Below are positions 8,358 to 16,344 of a DNA stretch of 64,000 bases, piece after piece (the stretch's first letter is position 1; every line of letters starts with the position of its first letter). The stretch spans positions 62,001 to 126,000 of the forward strand of contig NZ_BMJT01000008.1 of the NCBI RefSeq assembly GCF_014643595.1. Direction: 5' to 3'. The DNA comes from Lysinibacillus alkalisoli. GTDB taxonomy: Bacteria > Bacillota > Bacilli > Bacillales_A > Planococcaceae. The position numbers and the translations under genes were made by a program. The notes under the pieces are model-generated. The model did no database searches and was not told the origin of the DNA. It saw only the letters and a list, made by a program, of their open reading frames with translations.

Positions 8358-9284
8358 ATGTTGATCGAAGAAAAATATGTAGAAGAACATCGCAAGTTAT
8401 CTAAAAAGCTACGTTATTCTGCTACTAGCCAAATGATATTAGCCTTAACGACAGCTTTTATTATTAAAGATGTACCATTTGACGAACAACGCTATGATGA
8501 GTTAAAGGCAGAAATCAAAAAACAAACAAGTTTATTTTCGGGGTTGCGCGTGTCGTCCTATATCATATTAATCCCTCATTTATTAGAAAAAGATAATATC
8601 GCATCAGCCGTAGAACAATTGCTAGTCAATTATGATTTATTGCTTAGTCAGAAGTTTTCTAGAATGGATTACACGTATGTAGCAGCTCTGTATGTACAAG
8701 ATGAAGCGCATGCTGAACGAGCCAAACAATATTACGACGCCTTGAAAAAGTACCATAAATTTTTAACTTCATATGATGATGTACCATATGCGGTGTTATT
8801 AACTAAAGATACTAAAAATATTGATGCTCAAGTAGAAGCTGTAGCATATTATTATAATGAGCTAGCCCATAAAGGCTTAAAAAAAGGAAATTATTTATTA
8901 TGGCTGGCACAATTATTAACTATTAAACATACAGACTATGACACACGTTTAGTTGATGCTGTGTTAAATGTTATTGAAGAGTTAAGGAGTAAAGGGATTA
9001 AAAAGCAGGAAAAACATTATGTGATCTATGGCACATTAACATTAGCAGAAATGACAACAGAACAATTAGATGTCATTATTGATTTGGCAAAACAATTAGG
9101 CGCATTAAAGCTATTCAAGTGGTATAAAGACGATGCTTTCTTTGCTGCTGTGCAAATTGCTACAAGTATGAAAGCTAAATCCCTAGACGACACAACATAT
9201 ATTACTTTCGTTACTGCACTGCAAGCATTAATTCATATGCAACAGGCGGCAGCAACAACCGTTATTTCAACAACTCATTCATAA
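8358..9284 (+). CDS. DUF4003-family protein
   Basis: 308 residues with no signal peptide or membrane segment, so probably cytoplasmic and mostly helical. The N-terminal region, with KLRYSATSQMILALTTAFII, an IKKQTSLFSGLRVSSYIIL segment and a helical repeat-like middle, fits the DUF4003 family found in Bacillales, which has no known function. AAGGAGG precedes ATG 8358. It is flanked by terminators or long spacers, so it is probably monocistronic. I recognise the family with moderate confidence and cannot propose an activity. Confidence 0.65.
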   Translation: MLIEEKYVEEHRKLSKKLRYSATSQMILALTTAFIIKDVPFDEQRYDELKAEIKKQTSLFSGLRVSSYIILIPHLLEKDNIASAVEQLLVNYDLLLSQKFSRMDYTYVAALYVQDEAHAERAKQYYDALKKYHKFLTSYDDVPYAVLLTKDTKNIDAQVEAVAYYYNELAHKGLKKGNYLLWLAQLLTIKHTDYDTRLVDAVLNVIEELRSKGIKKQEKHYVIYGTLTLAEMTTEQLDVIIDLAKQLGALKLFKWYKDDAFFAAVQIATSMKAKSLDDTTYITFVTALQALIHMQQAAATTVISTTHS

Positions 9285-9492
9285 TACTAACGTAATATGA
9301 TAAATGATGAAACAATGATACAATTGTTCCACAAGAAACAATGATACTTTTACATGTATTATTTAATCTTTAGAATAAAAAAAGACTAAAGAGAATTTCT
9401 GCTATGATGAAATAATAAATAGTAGTTGCATTGTTTAGTTGATTATAGGTAAGATTGACACCATACCAAGCAATTTTCAAGGGGTGTAAGGA
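9285..9492. other. Spacer with a 13-bp direct repeat upstream of the thioesterase
   Basis: No gene seen. GAAACAATGATAC occurs at 9309-9321 and again at 9335-9347, 26 bases apart. The core ACAATGATAC is found once more, inverted, at 11390-11399 upstream of the HemAT gene. Possible operator pair; no factor known. Confidence 0.4.
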
Positions 9493-9972
9493 ATGAAAAC
9501 CAATGCAGTACCAATGGGACAGTCCCGTACGATACAAAGTCATTTAATCTTGCCACCAGATACCAATCATCATAAAACTATTTTTGGTGGTAAAGTATTG
9601 GCATATATTGATGAAATCGCCGCAATTACTTCAATGAAACATGCAAAAAGTGAGGTAGTCACAGCATCAATTGATTCAGTGGATTTTTTATCGCCAGCAC
9701 GTGAAGGTGATATTATTGAATTAGAAAGTGTTGTATCATCGACAGGTCGGTCGTCTATGGAAGTATATGTGCGTGTTGTCTCGCGCAATCTTATGACAGG
9801 TGAAGAAAAGTTAACAACAGAGTCCTTTGTAACAATGGTAGCAGTTGATGAGGAAGGGAAGCCTGTAGAAGTGCCTAGTGTATACCCTGAAACAGAAGGG
9901 GAAAAGCGTCTATTTAACACAGGACCTGCTCGTCGTGAGCATCGTAAACAAAAAAGAATGATTGCACATTAA
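9493..9972 (+). CDS. Acyl-CoA thioesterase (cytosolic hotdog-fold type)
   Basis: A single hotdog domain of 159 residues of the BACH/YciA-like acyl-CoA thioesterase group (B. subtilis YkhA is similar), hydrolysing fatty acyl-CoA to free acid and CoA. Family blocks seen are HKTIFGGKVLAYIDEIAA (31-48), SVDFLSPAREGDIIELES and VYVRVVSRNLMTGE. The tail HRKQKRMIAH is basic. ATG 9493 follows GGGGTGTAAGGA. It is convergent with the HemAT gene and shares a bidirectional terminator. Chain-length preference cannot be inferred. Confidence 0.88.
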   Translation: MKTNAVPMGQSRTIQSHLILPPDTNHHKTIFGGKVLAYIDEIAAITSMKHAKSEVVTASIDSVDFLSPAREGDIIELESVVSSTGRSSMEVYVRVVSRNLMTGEEKLTTESFVTMVAVDEEGKPVEVPSVYPETEGEKRLFNTGPARREHRKQKRMIAH

Positions 9973-9975
9973 CAT

Positions 9976-10019
9976 AAAAGCACGACTTTACATAAGTTTA
10001 TGTAAAATCGTGCTTTTTT
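9976..10019. terminator. Bidirectional terminator between thioesterase and HemAT genes
   Basis: Two-part stem AAAAGCACGA/TCGTGCTTTT and TTTACATA/TATGTAAA around a 4-base loop, with T-runs on both strands. It overlaps the stop codon of the minus-strand gene. Confidence 0.9.
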
Positions 10020-11328
10020 ATTGGTCTTTATCGAGTTGACTTACGACCTCAATTAATGCATCAGATGAGGTTGATACGAGAGAAGCGCCTTGTGAAAGGT
10101 CTTGAATGAGATGTGAAATTTTAGAAATATCTTCAGACGTTGAAATGTATTGGGCTTGGATTCCAGAGACAGCTTCTGCAATAGCGCTAAATGAAGCCGA
10201 TAATTTTTGTTGTGTATCTACGCTGACATGAATTTGTTCATCCACAGTTGTGACCGATTTAGCCATTGACACAATATTGATTTCTGTATCCGTAATTAAG
10301 TGTGACACATTTTGCACAGCCTTCTTTGTTTCTTCAGCTAATTTGCGTACCTCATCAGCTACGACGGCAAAACCTTTACCATGTTCGCCAGCACGAGCTG
10401 CTTCAATGGAAGCATTTAATGCTAATAAGTTAGTTTGGTCAGCGATACTTGTTACTAAACCAACGATCTCGGATATTTTATTGGAGGAGTCTCGTAACTT
10501 TTCCATCGTAACATCTAAGTCGTTCACGCTTGTTAAGATAACTTGCATTAATTCATTTTGTTGTTGTAAGTCTTCACGTCCGTGTTGTGATTTTTGTTCT
10601 GTCTCATCAACAAGCTCTAAGCCTTGTTGAGTAGCGCCCGCGATATCATTAGCGTCTGAAGAGATCTCATGTAATGCTGCAGTTGTCTCTTGGCTAATCG
10701 CATTTAATTCTTGTGCAGTGCTTTGAATAGTTGAAACAATACCGAGCTTAATTTCGTTCACACGTTCGCGAGCTGCAATCTCTTGCTCTTCATAAGCTTC
10801 AATAACAAGTTGTTGTTCTAAATTAATGATTTTAGTAAATGCTTTGATGGCACGATTACTATCTTCCTTTGATAAATTCAACTCATCAATTAAGTCAATA
10901 AATGTAGTAATCAGCGATTGGAATGAGCCTAAATACCATTTTGACTCTAAACCAATGCGCACATGGGCAGAGGCAATGCGTTGGCGATCTTTAATATATG
11001 CTTCATCAATCATGGCATCAAAAATGCCATTAATATGTTTGCGTAATGTTACTTTTAAACGCTCAATTTTAGAATGTTGTTGAATGATATTTACTAAATC
11101 AATATTTTGACTAACCCCATCATAAAAGCGATCAACCATTATAGGTACAACTTCTGTTAACTCAGGTTGCAATTGTTTAATAATAGCTAAGTCTTCAATG
11201 GTTAATTCTAGTAACTGTAATTGACGCTGGATATTTGGGTAATGCGTTAAATTAATGGCAACATCATCCATATAAGATGAAGGGTCAAGCTCGTAGGTCG
11301 GTGGTGTTTTTGATTTGAACCAATTCAT
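10018..11328 (-). CDS. hemAT: Globin-coupled chemotaxis sensor, HemAT type
   Basis: Soluble oxygen sensor for aerotaxis. It has 436 residues without membrane segments. The N-terminal protoglobin domain (about 20-180) has proximal haem ligand His98 in LRKHINGIF and a distal-pocket tyrosine in DRFYDG (Tyr69), matching HemAT. A methyl-accepting chemotaxis signalling domain follows, with the hairpin tip [19 protein letters not shown] contacting CheA/CheW. AAAGGAGAAT precedes the ATG. Its presence implies a chemotaxis system and flagella elsewhere in the genome. The upstream 335 bases are AT-rich and contain no gene. Identification rests on domain order and the haem-site residues. Confidence 0.92.
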   Translation of the reverse strand: MNWFKSKTPPTYELDPSSYMDDVAINLTHYPNIQRQLQLLELTIEDLAIIKQLQPELTEVVPIMVDRFYDGVSQNIDLVNIIQQHSKIERLKVTLRKHINGIFDAMIDEAYIKDRQRIASAHVRIGLESKWYLGSFQSLITTFIDLIDELNLSKEDSNRAIKAFTKIINLEQQLVIEAYEEQEIAARERVNEIKLGIVSTIQSTAQELNAISQETTAALHEISSDANDIAGATQQGLELVDETEQKSQHGREDLQQQNELMQVILTSVNDLDVTMEKLRDSSNKISEIVGLVTSIADQTNLLALNASIEAARAGEHGKGFAVVADEVRKLAEETKKAVQNVSHLITDTEINIVSMAKSVTTVDEQIHVSVDTQQKLSASFSAIAEAVSGIQAQYISTSEDISKISHLIQDLSQGASLVSTSSDALIEVVSQLDKDQ

Positions 11329-11663
11329 GAAAATTCTCCTTTAAAATAAAATAGTGAATTAATAAAAATTTGCGGTCATCCAATAATATGTATCATTGTA
11401 TTAAATAAAAGAAATAAAATAGTAATATGTATTAAAATAGAGAAAATAGGTAGTTATGATTATGTATCGTCATTTGATAATAGCAAGATTATAATGTAAA
11501 AAAGGAAAGAACCGTTACGCCATATCATTTAAATTATAATATAAAACATAACAAGAAGAGAGGGGAAATTGATAATTGGCACATAATTGTAACGTGGACC
11601 CTGATTTATTAAAAGAAAATGTGCTACTATAACAGTAATCTATGAGAGGGGGTACAGCTTAAC
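11329..11663. other. AT-rich spacer between divergent hemAT and a small membrane-protein gene
   Basis: No coding region. Contains GTATCATTGT at 11390 (inverted copy of the motif at 9309/9335). TTTATT-17-TATAAC ends about 30 bases before the 11664 gene and could be its promoter. Otherwise featureless A/T-rich DNA. Confidence 0.45.
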
Positions 11664-11918
11664 ATGCATTGGCAAAGATTTAAGTTCGTCATTCCAATGA
11701 TGGTAATTGTAGCGGTTTCTTCTGTGTATATGTTGAACGAATTCCATCCATTAGTACCAAAGTCAGACAAAACATATATTGTGATTGGCGCAACTGTTGT
11801 GGCAGGTGTCATCTCTTACTTCTTATTCCCACAAGCAAGTGAAAAGAATCGTAATGATTATTGGCCAGATCGAACAGAACTCCCGTTTTTTAAAAAACGC
11901 GATAATACAAGAGAGTAA
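11664..11918 (+). CDS. Small two-helix membrane protein, function unknown
   Basis: 84 residues. A basic N-terminus MHWQRFKF is followed by a hydrophobic helix (about 9-24), a short loop with a Pro, a second helix (about 38-56), then a charged, soluble tail containing YWPDRTELPFFKK. No cleavage site is convincing, so it is probably integral to the membrane. GAGAGGGGG lies about 12 bases upstream of ATG 11664, a rather long gap. The predicted promoter and the ribosome-binding site support a real gene; I do not recognise the family. Confidence 0.6.
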   Translation: MHWQRFKFVIPMMVIVAVSSVYMLNEFHPLVPKSDKTYIVIGATVVAGVISYFLFPQASEKNRNDYWPDRTELPFFKKRDNTRE

Positions 11919-11940
11919 TATGAACTTTAGCATAAAGAAA

Positions 11941-11976
11941 AGAGACTAGGACAATAATTATTACTGTCTTAGCCTC
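11941..11976 (+). terminator. Weak hairpin after the small membrane-protein gene
   Basis: Stem GAGACTAGGACA/TGTCTTAGCCTC with one mismatch and one G-T pair. No T-run follows, so termination is uncertain. Confidence 0.4.
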
Positions 11977-12054
11977 GATTAATTGTAGAACGCTCCCATA
12001 GTAAAAGGGCTAGTGATGAAAACATAATAACAGGTGCATCTTTACACCTAAGAT

Positions 12055-12100
12055 AAAAGAGTGATACAGGGAAATGTTGTTTTCCTTGTATCACTCTTTT
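12055..12100. terminator. Terminator downstream of corA (possibly bidirectional)
   Basis: Stem AAAAGAGTGATACA/TGTATCACTCTTTT extended by GGGAAA/TTTTCC, with A/T runs at both ends. It lies 13 bases beyond the corA stop. Confidence 0.88.
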
Positions 12101-12112
12101 GTGTACGTTTAT

Positions 12113-13075
12113 TTATGATTTAAATAATGTAAACCATCCTTTTAATTTAAAGATGCCTAACATGGCTACAGCGATAAAAATCATTACACCTAAAACGACA
12201 AAATAACTATATTTGCCCGATAATTCAGGCATGTTAACAAAGTTCATGCCGTAAATGCCTGCAATAAAAGTTAATGGGATAAAGATAGTGGAGACAATAG
12301 TTAAAATCATCATAATACCATTCATACGATTTGAATTCATTGCCATGTAACTGTCTCGCATATCAGCCGTTAACTCCCGATTAGATTCTACCATCTCCGT
12401 CAGTTTAACAAGATGGTCATGGATATCAGCAAAATAAGCTCTCTCACTCTTTTTGAGAGGTAAACGATAAGAACTCAGTACGCGATATAATAAATCTCTC
12501 ATAGGAAGAACAATACGTCTTAAATGTAATAAGTCACTTCGAAAATCAAATACATATTGCATCGTCTTCACGCTATTATGATAGGTCATTTCATCTTCTA
12601 AATGATTTAATTGGTCCTCGATTTGATAAACGAGCGGAAAGTAACTATCAACCATCTTATCAATGGTTTGATATGTAATATAGTACGGTGTGTTGTCCCA
12701 CTTTTTTGGAATATGATTTAAACGATGCCGTACGATTTCAATTTCAGGTACGTGCTGCTTGTGAAATGTGACAACAAATTGTTCAGAGACAAAAATATTT
12801 ACTTCTTCAGGTTCTAATGTTTCTTTATTGATCCGATGGGTAACGAAAAAGTAATAATCGTCGTAGCTGTCCATTTTAGGGCGCTGTAAACGCATGAGGC
12901 AGTCTTCAATAGCTAATGGGTGAAAATGAAAGTATTGTTCAAGTAATTTTTCTTCTTCTGGTGTAGGTTGGTCAAAATCTACCCAAAACCATGCCATTTG
13001 TTCCTGTTGTAATTCATCAATCGTAAGTTTTTTAAGAAAAGTATCTTCTTTTGTATAACCTACAATGTGTAACAC
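12113..13075 (-). CDS. corA: Magnesium/divalent-cation channel CorA
   Basis: Homopentameric CorA channel for Mg2+ and related divalent cations. It has 320 residues: a cytoplasmic funnel domain, then two C-terminal membrane helices with the invariant GMN selectivity motif at about 276-278 in YGMNFVNMPEL. The tail FKLKGW is basic. Translation starts at GTG 13075: AAGGAGTGAT lies 5 bases upstream and no in-frame ATG fits. It is 13 bases downstream of the methyltransferase gene, apparently in the same transcript. No magnesium riboswitch (M-box) is visible. Confidence 0.93.
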   Translation of the reverse strand: MLHIVGYTKEDTFLKKLTIDELQQEQMAWFWVDFDQPTPEEEKLLEQYFHFHPLAIEDCLMRLQRPKMDSYDDYYFFVTHRINKETLEPEEVNIFVSEQFVVTFHKQHVPEIEIVRHRLNHIPKKWDNTPYYITYQTIDKMVDSYFPLVYQIEDQLNHLEDEMTYHNSVKTMQYVFDFRSDLLHLRRIVLPMRDLLYRVLSSYRLPLKKSERAYFADIHDHLVKLTEMVESNRELTADMRDSYMAMNSNRMNGIMMILTIVSTIFIPLTFIAGIYGMNFVNMPELSGKYSYFVVLGVMIFIAVAMLGIFKLKGWFTLFKS

Positions 13076-13088
13076 TACTCATCACTCC

Positions 13089-13766
13089 TTAACACTTATA
13101 ACAAGTCCAACCACTAAATAATGTAGTGGAGAAAAAGCGCGAAATCCTTGTAAAACCAGCTTCTTCTAGTAAGTGTATAACGTCTGTTTCGGATAGAAAA
13201 TGTAACGCGCGTATGCTTGTTTCCATATCATTGATTTGTTCATAAGTTAATCGCGTATTTTGTTGCCAATAAGCACGCCATAATGCAAATTGTTCTTCGG
13301 TTTGCTCAGTGCCTTGTTGCCCACATTTACAGGCTAAAACAAAAGGTGCACCTTTTGTTAGAGAAGCTGCAATCTTTTGTAAAGTGGCTAACTGTTCCTC
13401 AGGTTTTATAAAGTGTAGGACAAGTAAACAAGTAGCACCATCAAAATGTTTAGCCATCGTTGTATTCAATATTGTGCCTTCTTTTAATATTACACGTTTG
13501 TCCAAACTGGCTGTATTAAGTTTTTGTGAAGTTATGTCTAGCATAGCTTGCGACGGGTCGAGCGCCGTAAAATGCCACTGGTTATTAGCATTAGCTAAAT
13601 GAATTAATTCATTACCACTACCTACACCAATAGATAATAGTGAGGCTTTTTGAGGTAGATGCATCTGCATAAATGCGGTTGTAAGTCGCAACATAGCATC
13701 ATAACTTGGCAAAGTACGTCGAATCCCCTTTTCATACTCAGCGCTTAAATTTTTATCAAACTCCAT
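13089..13766 (-). CDS. Class I SAM-dependent methyltransferase
   Basis: 225-residue Rossmann-fold methyltransferase. The SAM-binding motif I LLSIGVGSGNELIHLA is near residue 40, the acidic ribose-binding position follows in FTALDPSQAML, and the motif IV region LLVLHFI and the C-terminal sheet are present. It ends GWTCYKC. The substrate is unknown; small-molecule methyltransferases of this type are common in Bacillales. GGGGGA precedes the ATG. It is cotranscribed with corA, but no functional link is evident. Confidence 0.8.
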   Translation of the reverse strand: MEFDKNLSAEYEKGIRRTLPSYDAMLRLTTAFMQMHLPQKASLLSIGVGSGNELIHLANANNQWHFTALDPSQAMLDITSQKLNTASLDKRVILKEGTILNTTMAKHFDGATCLLVLHFIKPEEQLATLQKIAASLTKGAPFVLACKCGQQGTEQTEEQFALWRAYWQQNTRLTYEQINDMETSIRALHFLSETDVIHLLEEAGFTRISRFFSTTLFSGWTCYKC

Positions 13767-13855
13767 GAAAAATCCCCCTTCGTTTATGAAACCTCATGAA
13801 TGGTACGTTCGTATAAATAAGTATAAAGGATTTGAAAACAGAAAGGATGATATTT

Positions 13856-14161
13856 ATGGATAATACAATGACAAAAGTTTTATTACATTCGAGTGCTTAT
13901 TATTTACCGTTCGCGTTGCCGATAATTATTTTCTTTATTTCACCAGATGACGAGGTGAAGCGACTAGCTGTGCAGGCAGTTTTATTCCAAATTATCATGG
14001 GTATATTACTCACGATTTCTGGGATTTTCTCGTTCATATTAGTTGGTATTCCATTCTTAATCGTATTTGGTCTTATGTACGTTATTACCCCTATTATTGG
14101 TATTGTACGCGCCCTTCAAAATGAACCTTGGCGCTATCCAATTGTAGGTAGCTTTATTTAA
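13856..14161 (+). CDS. DUF4870-family membrane protein
   Basis: 101-residue integral membrane protein matching the DUF4870 (former Tic20-like) pattern: LHSSAYYLPFALPIIIFFI, then a short loop SPDDEVKRLAVQAVLFQII, then two more helices, ending EPWRYPIVGSFI. ATG 13856 is preceded by AAAGGATGAT; a TTG frame opening at 13832 adds eight residues without support. Function unknown in bacteria. It stands alone, with its own terminator and the divergent methyltransferase-corA unit upstream. Confidence 0.82.
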   Translation: MDNTMTKVLLHSSAYYLPFALPIIIFFISPDDEVKRLAVQAVLFQIIMGILLTISGIFSFILVGIPFLIVFGLMYVITPIIGIVRALQNEPWRYPIVGSFI

Positions 14162-14167
14162 TGAGAC

Positions 14168-14203
14168 AAAAGTTAGCGAGACGCGTTCTCGTTAACTTTT
14201 TTT
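14168..14203 (+). terminator. Terminator after the DUF4870 gene
   Basis: 13-bp stem (one G-T pair), 5-base loop CGCGT, followed by seven T. Confidence 0.92.
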
Positions 14204-14223
14204 ATATGACTAATGCTTTTATT

Positions 14224-14252
14224 TTGCATTATATAATGACATTTTTTATAAT
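14224..14252 (+). promoter_or_regulatory. SigA promoter of the ctsR-mcsA-mcsB-clpC operon
   Basis: TTGCAT, 17-base spacer, perfect -10 TATAAT (14247-14252). Transcription would start near 14258-14260, inside the CtsR operator. Confidence 0.8.
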
Positions 14253-14254
14253 AA

Positions 14255-14271
14255 AGTCAAAGATAGTCAAA
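14255..14271. promoter_or_regulatory. CtsR operator
   Basis: AGTCAAA-GAT-AGTCAAA, a direct heptad repeat with a 3-base spacer, matching the CtsR consensus (RGTCAAANANRGTCAAA). It covers the predicted transcription start, so bound CtsR would block initiation until heat or protein stress removes it. Autoregulation of the operon follows. Confidence 0.92.
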
Positions 14272-14300
14272 GTCAGTAACGTTGTAAAGAGGTGAATATG

Positions 14301-14774
14301 ATGCGAAATGTCTCAGACATTATTGAAAACTACTTAAAGCGCATCTTAGAAGCTGAGGGTCAGGGGCATGTGGAAATTAAGCGTAGTGAAATAGCGGATA
14401 AATTTAAATGTGTACCATCACAAATTAATTATGTTATTAATACCCGCTTTACTGAAGAACGTGGTTACATGGTAGAAAGCAAACGTGGCGGTGGTGGCTA
14501 TATTCGAATTGTAAGAGTACAACCTCATTCTCAATTTGATTTAATACAAGCCATGATTGAACAAACTACCGATCAACTTACTCAAACACGTGCTGAGGAT
14601 TTTATTTATCGTTTAATTGATGAAGCTGTAATGACAAAGAGGGAAGCTAAGATGGTATTAGCCGCCATCAATCGAACAACATTAAACGTACCTTTACCGC
14701 TTCGTGATGAATTAAGAGCACGTATTTTGCGTGCCATATTAATGACCATTAAGTATGAGAAGGAAGGTGACTAA
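14301..14774 (+). CDS. ctsR: Heat-shock transcription repressor CtsR
   Basis: Repressor of the class III heat-shock genes. 157 residues with the winged-helix DNA-binding half, including the family-diagnostic blocks IKRSEIADKFKCVPSQINYV and RGYMVESKRGGGGYIRI, the glycine-rich wing that senses heat. The C-terminal half binds McsB. GAGG lies 8 bases before ATG 14301; ATG 14298 and GTG 14292 are possible but add residues absent from relatives. First gene of the operon, directly under its own operator. Confidence 0.95.
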   Translation: MRNVSDIIENYLKRILEAEGQGHVEIKRSEIADKFKCVPSQINYVINTRFTEERGYMVESKRGGGGYIRIVRVQPHSQFDLIQAMIEQTTDQLTQTRAEDFIYRLIDEAVMTKREAKMVLAAINRTTLNVPLPLRDELRARILRAILMTIKYEKEGD

Positions 14775-14775
14775 T

Positions 14776-15273
14776 ATGTTATGTGAACACTGTCAGCAAA
14801 GAGAGGCAGTTATTACAATTTCTCAAAAATATCAAAGTGGACAAGACCACCACTACTGTGAGATTTGTGCTAATCAATTATATCCTTTTACCGCACAAAT
14901 AAAAAAAGAGCCCATTTCCATTCAACAATTGTTAACCAATTGGCAAGCACCTAAGGAGCGTACATCACCTAAAACATGTGAAACATGTGGCATGACATAC
15001 GCGCAGTTTACCCATACCGGGCGTTTTGGTTGCCCAAAATGTTACGCGACGTTTGCCTCTCAACTCCCTAAAATATTACGGCCAATTCAAGCTGACTTAC
15101 AGCATGTTGGGCATATGCCAAGCGCTATGAAAAATGAATATTCGATAAAGAAAAAAATAGAAGAATTACGCAATAAAATGCAAACCGCTGTTCAAGAGGA
15201 AAGATTTGAAGATGCAGCTACATTACGAGATGAGGCTAGGGAATTAGAGTCACAGTTAGGGGGTGACTACTAA
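14776..15273 (+). CDS. mcsA: McsA, activator of the arginine kinase McsB
   Basis: 165 residues. Two zinc-finger-like cysteine pairs, CEHCQQ at the N-terminus and CETCGMTYAQF with a partner CPKC, precede a C-terminal UVR domain (about 130-165, with EERFEDAATLRDEAREL). McsA stimulates McsB autophosphorylation and helps target proteins to ClpC. ATG 14776 is one base after the ctsR stop, preceded by AGGAAGGTGA. The product overlaps the mcsB start by one base (TAATG). Confidence 0.94.
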   Translation: MLCEHCQQREAVITISQKYQSGQDHHYCEICANQLYPFTAQIKKEPISIQQLLTNWQAPKERTSPKTCETCGMTYAQFTHTGRFGCPKCYATFASQLPKILRPIQADLQHVGHMPSAMKNEYSIKKKIEELRNKMQTAVQEERFEDAATLRDEARELESQLGGDY

Positions 15274-16325
15274 TGTCGTCAATTGAAGAATTTTTGCAAC
15301 GCACACGTGACCGTGATATCACACTTGCAGATACAACACCAAACAGTATTGCTATGAGTACACGTATTCGATTAGCGCGTAACGTTGCAGATTATCGTTT
15401 TCCTAAATGGCTAACAGAACAAGAAGAACTAGAGATTGAAAGGCAAGTACGTCATGCATTAATGGACACCTATCAGGAGTTAAATCATTTTGCGCTTTCT
15501 GATATTGCGCCTCTAGCAAGGCATGTACTTGTAGAAAAACATTTAATTAGCCCTCATTTTATGAAACAAAAATCAGGAGATTTATTAGTATCAGAAGATG
15601 AGACGATGAGTATTATGGTGAATGAGGAAGACCACCTGCGCATTCAATGTCTAGCTACAGGATTACAGTTACAAGAAACATATGAACGTGCAAGTAAGGT
15701 AGATCAAGTCCTTGAGCAACAAGTAACGTATGCGTTTGACGAAAAATTAGGTTATTTAACGAGTTGTCCTACTAATGTAGGGACGGGGCTGAGAGCTTCT
15801 GTTATGTTACATCTACCAGCGTTAACGATGACTAATCGTATGAATATTATTGCACAGACTATGTTGCGTTTAGGCATTGTAGTGCGAGGTATATATGGAG
15901 AAGGTAGTAACAGTTTAGGTAATATCTATCAAGTTTCTAACCAAGTGACATTAGGTAAGTCAGAAGTAACGATCTTAACGGAATTACAAGAAGTTGTAGA
16001 GAAAGTAATAGAATCCGAATTACAAGCACGACAAGCTTTAGTGAAAAATTCTGCATTAATGATGGAAGACCAAGTTTATCGCGCATTGGGTGTGCTAACT
16101 CATGCACGTATTTTAACGAGTGATGAGGCAGCGACTAACTTATCGAGGTTGCGTTTAGGTATCGATATGAAATTAATTGATTTACCTATTAAAGCTGTTA
16201 ATCAATGTATTAGTTGCATGCAACCGGGGTTCTTACAATATTATGATGGCCAAACGTTACCAGCAAATGATCGTGATATTTTACGTGCTAAATTAGTGCG
16301 TGAAACACTACAACAAGCAATATAA
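15273..16325 (+). CDS. mcsB: Protein-arginine kinase McsB
   Basis: Phosphorylates arginine residues on misfolded proteins and CtsR, marking them for ClpCP degradation. 350 residues, related to creatine/arginine kinases: STRIRLARNV (nucleotide-binding arginines) near 30, the catalytic-loop block SCPTNVGTGLRASVMLHLP near 167, and RGIYGEGSNS near 205. Start ATG 15273 overlaps the mcsA stop. Followed after 19 bases by clpC. Confidence 0.95.
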   Translation: MSSIEEFLQRTRDRDITLADTTPNSIAMSTRIRLARNVADYRFPKWLTEQEELEIERQVRHALMDTYQELNHFALSDIAPLARHVLVEKHLISPHFMKQKSGDLLVSEDETMSIMVNEEDHLRIQCLATGLQLQETYERASKVDQVLEQQVTYAFDEKLGYLTSCPTNVGTGLRASVMLHLPALTMTNRMNIIAQTMLRLGIVVRGIYGEGSNSLGNIYQVSNQVTLGKSEVTILTELQEVVEKVIESELQARQALVKNSALMMEDQVYRALGVLTHARILTSDEAATNLSRLRLGIDMKLIDLPIKAVNQCISCMQPGFLQYYDGQTLPANDRDILRAKLVRETLQQAI

Positions 16326-16344
16326 CTAAAGGGGGATACACCAT

